Shown piece after piece: positions 61,388 through 64,000 of a stretch of DNA of 64,000 nt. The stretch spans positions 124,001 through 188,000 of the forward strand of contig CAJNDT010000007.1 of NCBI GenBank assembly GCA_905221615.1, given 5' to 3'. The notes under the pieces were generated by a model. It saw only the letters and a program-made list of their open reading frames with translations. It had not been told where the DNA came from and did not search any database. Made by a program: the position numbers and the translations under genes. Every line of letters begins with the position of its first letter. Position 1 is the stretch's first letter. The stretch comes from Symbiodinium sp. CCMP2592 (lineage: Eukaryota; Sar; Dinophyceae; Suessiales; Symbiodiniaceae).

Positions 61388-62605
61388 ATGCGCCTCCTCT
61401 GGACCATGATCGTGCTGCTGGTGTGCACTCCCATTTTCTATGCCTTTGGGAAGCACTTCCAGCGTGCCAAGCAGCACCTCAAAGAGTGGTGCAACAGTCC
61501 CCCTGCATGGCAGCTGATCCTTGAGCAAATTCAGATGGAGCAGACGGCAAAGATGAGAGATATGATTGACAGTGCGCTTGAGCAGCGCCTGCAACAGTTT
61601 TCAGTCGACCACAAGGAGCACCTTGTGGACAACCTGGGTGTCCTGCATGGAGCTGTCAAATCTGGTGCCCAGCAGGTGACACTGGATGGTGCTCAGCTGA
61701 AGCAACTAAAGGATCTGCTGACTCAAGAGTCAAATGAGACTCGCAAAACAGTGATCCTTCACAAGGACCTTCTGGACGACGTTGGAAAACAACAGAAGGT
61801 GCTGGAAACTTTGCAAGATGGAAGCCTGGCTCAGGTCCGCGAAGTGCTGCAAGATCAACAGGCGGCCACTCGGCAGATCTGCGATCGTGTCGGAGAGCTG
61901 AGTGACAAGTTGATTGCGCTGGACAGACTGGTGGATGCTCTTGCTGGAAGCATCCAGAAGGTCTCGAATGAAAGTCATGTGGGCTTCACAAAGGCGGAGC
62001 AAAAGACGGAGAAAAACCACAACCTCTGGTTCTCTGAGAATGGCAGCATCAAGAGTTACCTCACCTCGATCATCCCTTTGGTAAGGGACACGAAGGCGAA
62101 TGTGGACAAGCTCGCGCAAAGTGCCCCCGAACAAGCCAAAGAGTGTGATGGAATCAGGCGCCGGATTGATGATCTGCCTGTTGATGCCATCATGCGCTAC
62201 CTTGGCAATACGGAGCACCTCACCACAGAAGTCAAGGAGACCCTGGATCAAGTCTGGAGCTGGCTGACGGACATCTGCCGGAATGTCCAGGACGTGACGA
62301 TCAGAGTCCAGGAGTTGGATGAGAAGGTGATGGAGCGGCTGCCGAAGCTTCCGGCAACGAAGCCGCCGAACCAATCTGGCGCTACTAGCACGGGTGTCAA
62401 CACCGATCATGGCAGTGGCTCCACACCACCTGAGACGATCCGCCTGCAAGAGGCCGTGCCGCAGCCAGTGTACCTCGGTCCAATGAGCTCAGTTGGCCAG
62501 GCAACGCCCTTTTTTGTCGCACCCCCACCGGGGCAAGGTGCACCGCTGTTGCTGACACAGCAGCAACAGGAAGCACTGCAGCGAGCGTACGTGTTTCAGA
62601 GGTAG
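61388..62605 (+). CDS. Membrane-anchored coiled-coil protein, unrecognised
   Basis: 405 aa from ATG 61388, ending at TAG. The frame is open back to an ATG at 61352, but TTTCTTTCACAG followed by G at 61381 looks like an intron or trans-splice acceptor, favouring 61388. Residues 3-22 are hydrophobic (LLWTMIVLLVCTPIFYAF), a signal anchor. Residues about 40-320 are helix-rich with many Gln, Glu, Lys and Leu in heptad-like order (QLKQLKDLL, KQQKVLETLQ, LIALDRLVDALAG). The tail is Pro/Thr/Ser/Gln-rich. Composition and lack of zinc or enzyme motifs point to a structural or tethering protein. It follows the LINE tail by about 200 bp but shares no similarity with the LINE ORFs. Confidence 0.6.
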   Translation: MRLLWTMIVLLVCTPIFYAFGKHFQRAKQHLKEWCNSPPAWQLILEQIQMEQTAKMRDMIDSALEQRLQQFSVDHKEHLVDNLGVLHGAVKSGAQQVTLDGAQLKQLKDLLTQESNETRKTVILHKDLLDDVGKQQKVLETLQDGSLAQVREVLQDQQAATRQICDRVGELSDKLIALDRLVDALAGSIQKVSNESHVGFTKAEQKTEKNHNLWFSENGSIKSYLTSIIPLVRDTKANVDKLAQSAPEQAKECDGIRRRIDDLPVDAIMRYLGNTEHLTTEVKETLDQVWSWLTDICRNVQDVTIRVQELDEKVMERLPKLPATKPPNQSGATSTGVNTDHGSGSTPPETIRLQEAVPQPVYLGPMSSVGQATPFFVAPPPGQGAPLLLTQQQQEALQRAYVFQR

Positions 62606-63379
62606 GGCAGCACAAAGTGATCTACCCTGCTGCTGTTCTCCCTCGGGCCCTACCCTAATACCCTAATACCTACTTGCACTACTTGTGGTCTGTTCATCAA
62701 ACCAAGTGGTAGGAATATGCCCAGTGAGACAACAGCTACATTCTGCGAGCCTTTCAGCATGCGAATTTAACAGCAGCACGTGCATGTGAATGCAAAGCAT
62801 GACTGCATGCTCTTGTTTCCACCGTGGTTTGCATGACTATTCGTTCTTGCACCACGAGCACCACTGTGCCGAGGGCACCACGTTGCCATACTGCTGGGCA
62901 CACGACATTCTGACTGCTGTGACTGTCTTTTGCTGCATGAAACTTTGAATTTAGGCCTGTAATTTGTTTCTGAATTTCTTTGAGCTGCATGCATGCTGAT
63001 GCTCGCCGACATATTGGATGCCACCGACTCCCGGCCTCGCCGACCAAAACAAGAAGCGCGAGCGAGTGCGCGTACGCCAGTTGATGTAGGATTAGGTTTG
63101 TGACGTTCAGTCGAGAAGGTTCGTAACAGCGAACCCAGCCAAGGTCTGAGCAACATGCTGACAGTTTGCGCAATGGGCTCGAGAACAGTGGGTGATTACG
63201 TCGACATAACATGACACGGCACGGCATGACCTTTCATTCACCACTGTACTCACTGCTTTAGACTTGCTAGAGGTGGTCTCGCAGTGCAGGGCTGTAGCAG
63301 GGTTTTAGCAGAAGGCTGTGTGTGTGGAGTTTGCTGTCCTGTGTTGAGGTAACTACAAAGGGAGGGTGTGAGAGAGAGC
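62606..63379. other. Intergenic, no gene seen
   Basis: Downstream region of the coiled-coil gene. Contains two copies of TACCCTAA (about 62651-62667), too short to be telomeric. No RNA gene recognised. Confidence 0.5.
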
Positions 63380-64000
63380 ATGCAGCATCGTGTGCACTTT
63401 CTTTCAGCCCCTGTCCCTGAGTCCCCATCCTGTGAAAAAGCAACAGTTGAGCATGACTCCCCACCCCATAAAAAGACCAAATCGTGTGCTACTACTGCAC
63501 TCCCTGAACCCGCTGTCGACAATCGACCCAGCAACCCATCCTCCTGCACTGACCGTCATCATAGAAGCTCCCTTGAAGCTGTCGAGTGCGCTGCGACCCA
63601 GCTCCTGAACCAAACCTGCAATCAACCCATCCTACATTCGGACATCCTCAATTTGTGGACCCTAATACCCGCCTCTAAACGACTTAGACCCCGACCCAAA
63701 CCGGTATCCTCGCGCTCAGGTGAACTCCGCGAAACATGCAACATGTCCTACATTGTTGTAGGTCAAAACCCGCGAGCCGTTGATGACATCACTTGCGTGA
63801 CCTTTGACCTCAGCAAGACCACGCTTGCACTAACACGCTTCGTCAAGTCCTGGGCCCCGAACTTTAAGTTCTCGACCATTGCTGTAGTTGCCAACGGTAA
63901 CAAAGGCCCCCACAGGGATCTCAACAACAGTGATGGACTTTCATTCCTCACATGTCTAACTAATCAAGAGGGAGGAGACCTGTGGATCCGGAACAAACAG
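63380..64000 (+). CDS. 5' part of an ORF with HRD...GG-LWI (dioxygenase-like) signature, cut by window end
   Basis: 207 codons from ATG 63380 with no stop before the window ends; an in-frame TAA lies 30 bp upstream. The N-terminus is Cys/Ser/Pro-rich with a basic KKTK patch. Residues about 130-165 are hydrophobic/charged (VDDITCVTFDLSKTTLALTR). From 170: VANGNKGPHRDLNN (H178, D180), then LTCLTNQEGGDLWIRNK (G198, G199, W202). This is the same order as in the DIRS-like pol (EPHRDSGN ... EGGGLWIED), i.e. the first half of a 2-oxoglutarate/Fe(II)-dioxygenase-like domain. The distal His and Arg lie beyond the window. Probably the start of another mobile-element polyprotein, but a host gene is possible. 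Confidence 0.65.
   Translation, partial: MQHRVHFLSAPVPESPSCEKATVEHDSPPHKKTKSCATTALPEPAVDNRPSNPSSCTDRHHRSSLEAVECAATQLLNQTCNQPILHSDILNLWTLIPASKRLRPRPKPVSSRSGELRETCNMSYIVVGQNPRAVDDITCVTFDLSKTTLALTRFVKSWAPNFKFSTIAVVANGNKGPHRDLNNSDGLSFLTCLTNQEGGDLWIRNKQ

Noticed and set aside
62651-62667. TACCCTAA repeats as telomeric sequence
   Set aside because: Only two copies, embedded between genes; far too short for a telomere or interstitial telomeric tract.

Overview
The window reads as nuclear DNA of a dinoflagellate. The strongest evidence is a complete 22-nt dinoflagellate spliced-leader (SL) sequence embedded in the genome at 55655-55676, directly followed by a second, truncated SL (55677-55691). This is the footprint of trans-spliced mRNAs that were reverse-transcribed and re-inserted. 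A shortened SL lies at 6600-6617 and a diverged one at 9029-9049. Other support: introns whose acceptor is AG followed by G, one with a GA donor; sparse host genes in long gene-poor stretches; many microsatellites; and several retroelement types. I cannot name genus or species.

Layout. 1-6400 has no recognisable gene. 6512-8811 holds a small SL-headed retroposed unit with one 390-aa ORF; it is bounded by copies of a structured RNA motif (three-way junction) that each run into an (AG)n tract. About 8951-18105 is a DIRS-like tyrosine-recombinase retrotransposon inserted in TACA/CA microsatellite DNA. It has four + strand ORFs: an unknown 602-aa protein; a tyrosine recombinase with a C-terminal Cys cluster; a Gag-like protein with a CCCH finger; and a pol protein in which a 2-oxoglutarate/Fe(II)-dioxygenase-like domain (HxD...H...R) precedes reverse transcriptase and RNase H. 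18106-35100 is mostly non-coding, with an unrecognised intron-rich host gene around 20204-20912 and several microsatellites. 35106-36593 encodes a SHIPPO/STPGR-repeat protein. 36600-52300 is again gene-poor. 52311-54441 is an intron-containing membrane-anchored family-1 glycosyltransferase. 55655-61165 is a LINE (APE endonuclease, RT, RNase H) headed by the double SL; its ORF1 is frameshifted and separated from the in-frame ORF2 by a single UGA. 61388-62605 encodes a membrane-anchored coiled-coil protein. 63380 to the window end is an open ORF whose last residues show the same HRD...GG-LWI signature as the DIRS-like pol.

How it fits together. Retroelements carry most of the recognisable coding content, and SL trans-splicing appears to mark their RNAs. 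A dioxygenase-like domain occurs in the DIRS-like pol and apparently again in the ORF at the window end, which suggests an accessory function that has been recruited more than once. Host genes (STPGR protein, glycosyltransferase, coiled-coil protein, charged intron-rich protein) are isolated and all on the + strand. All statements come from reading the sequence; no database search was run.
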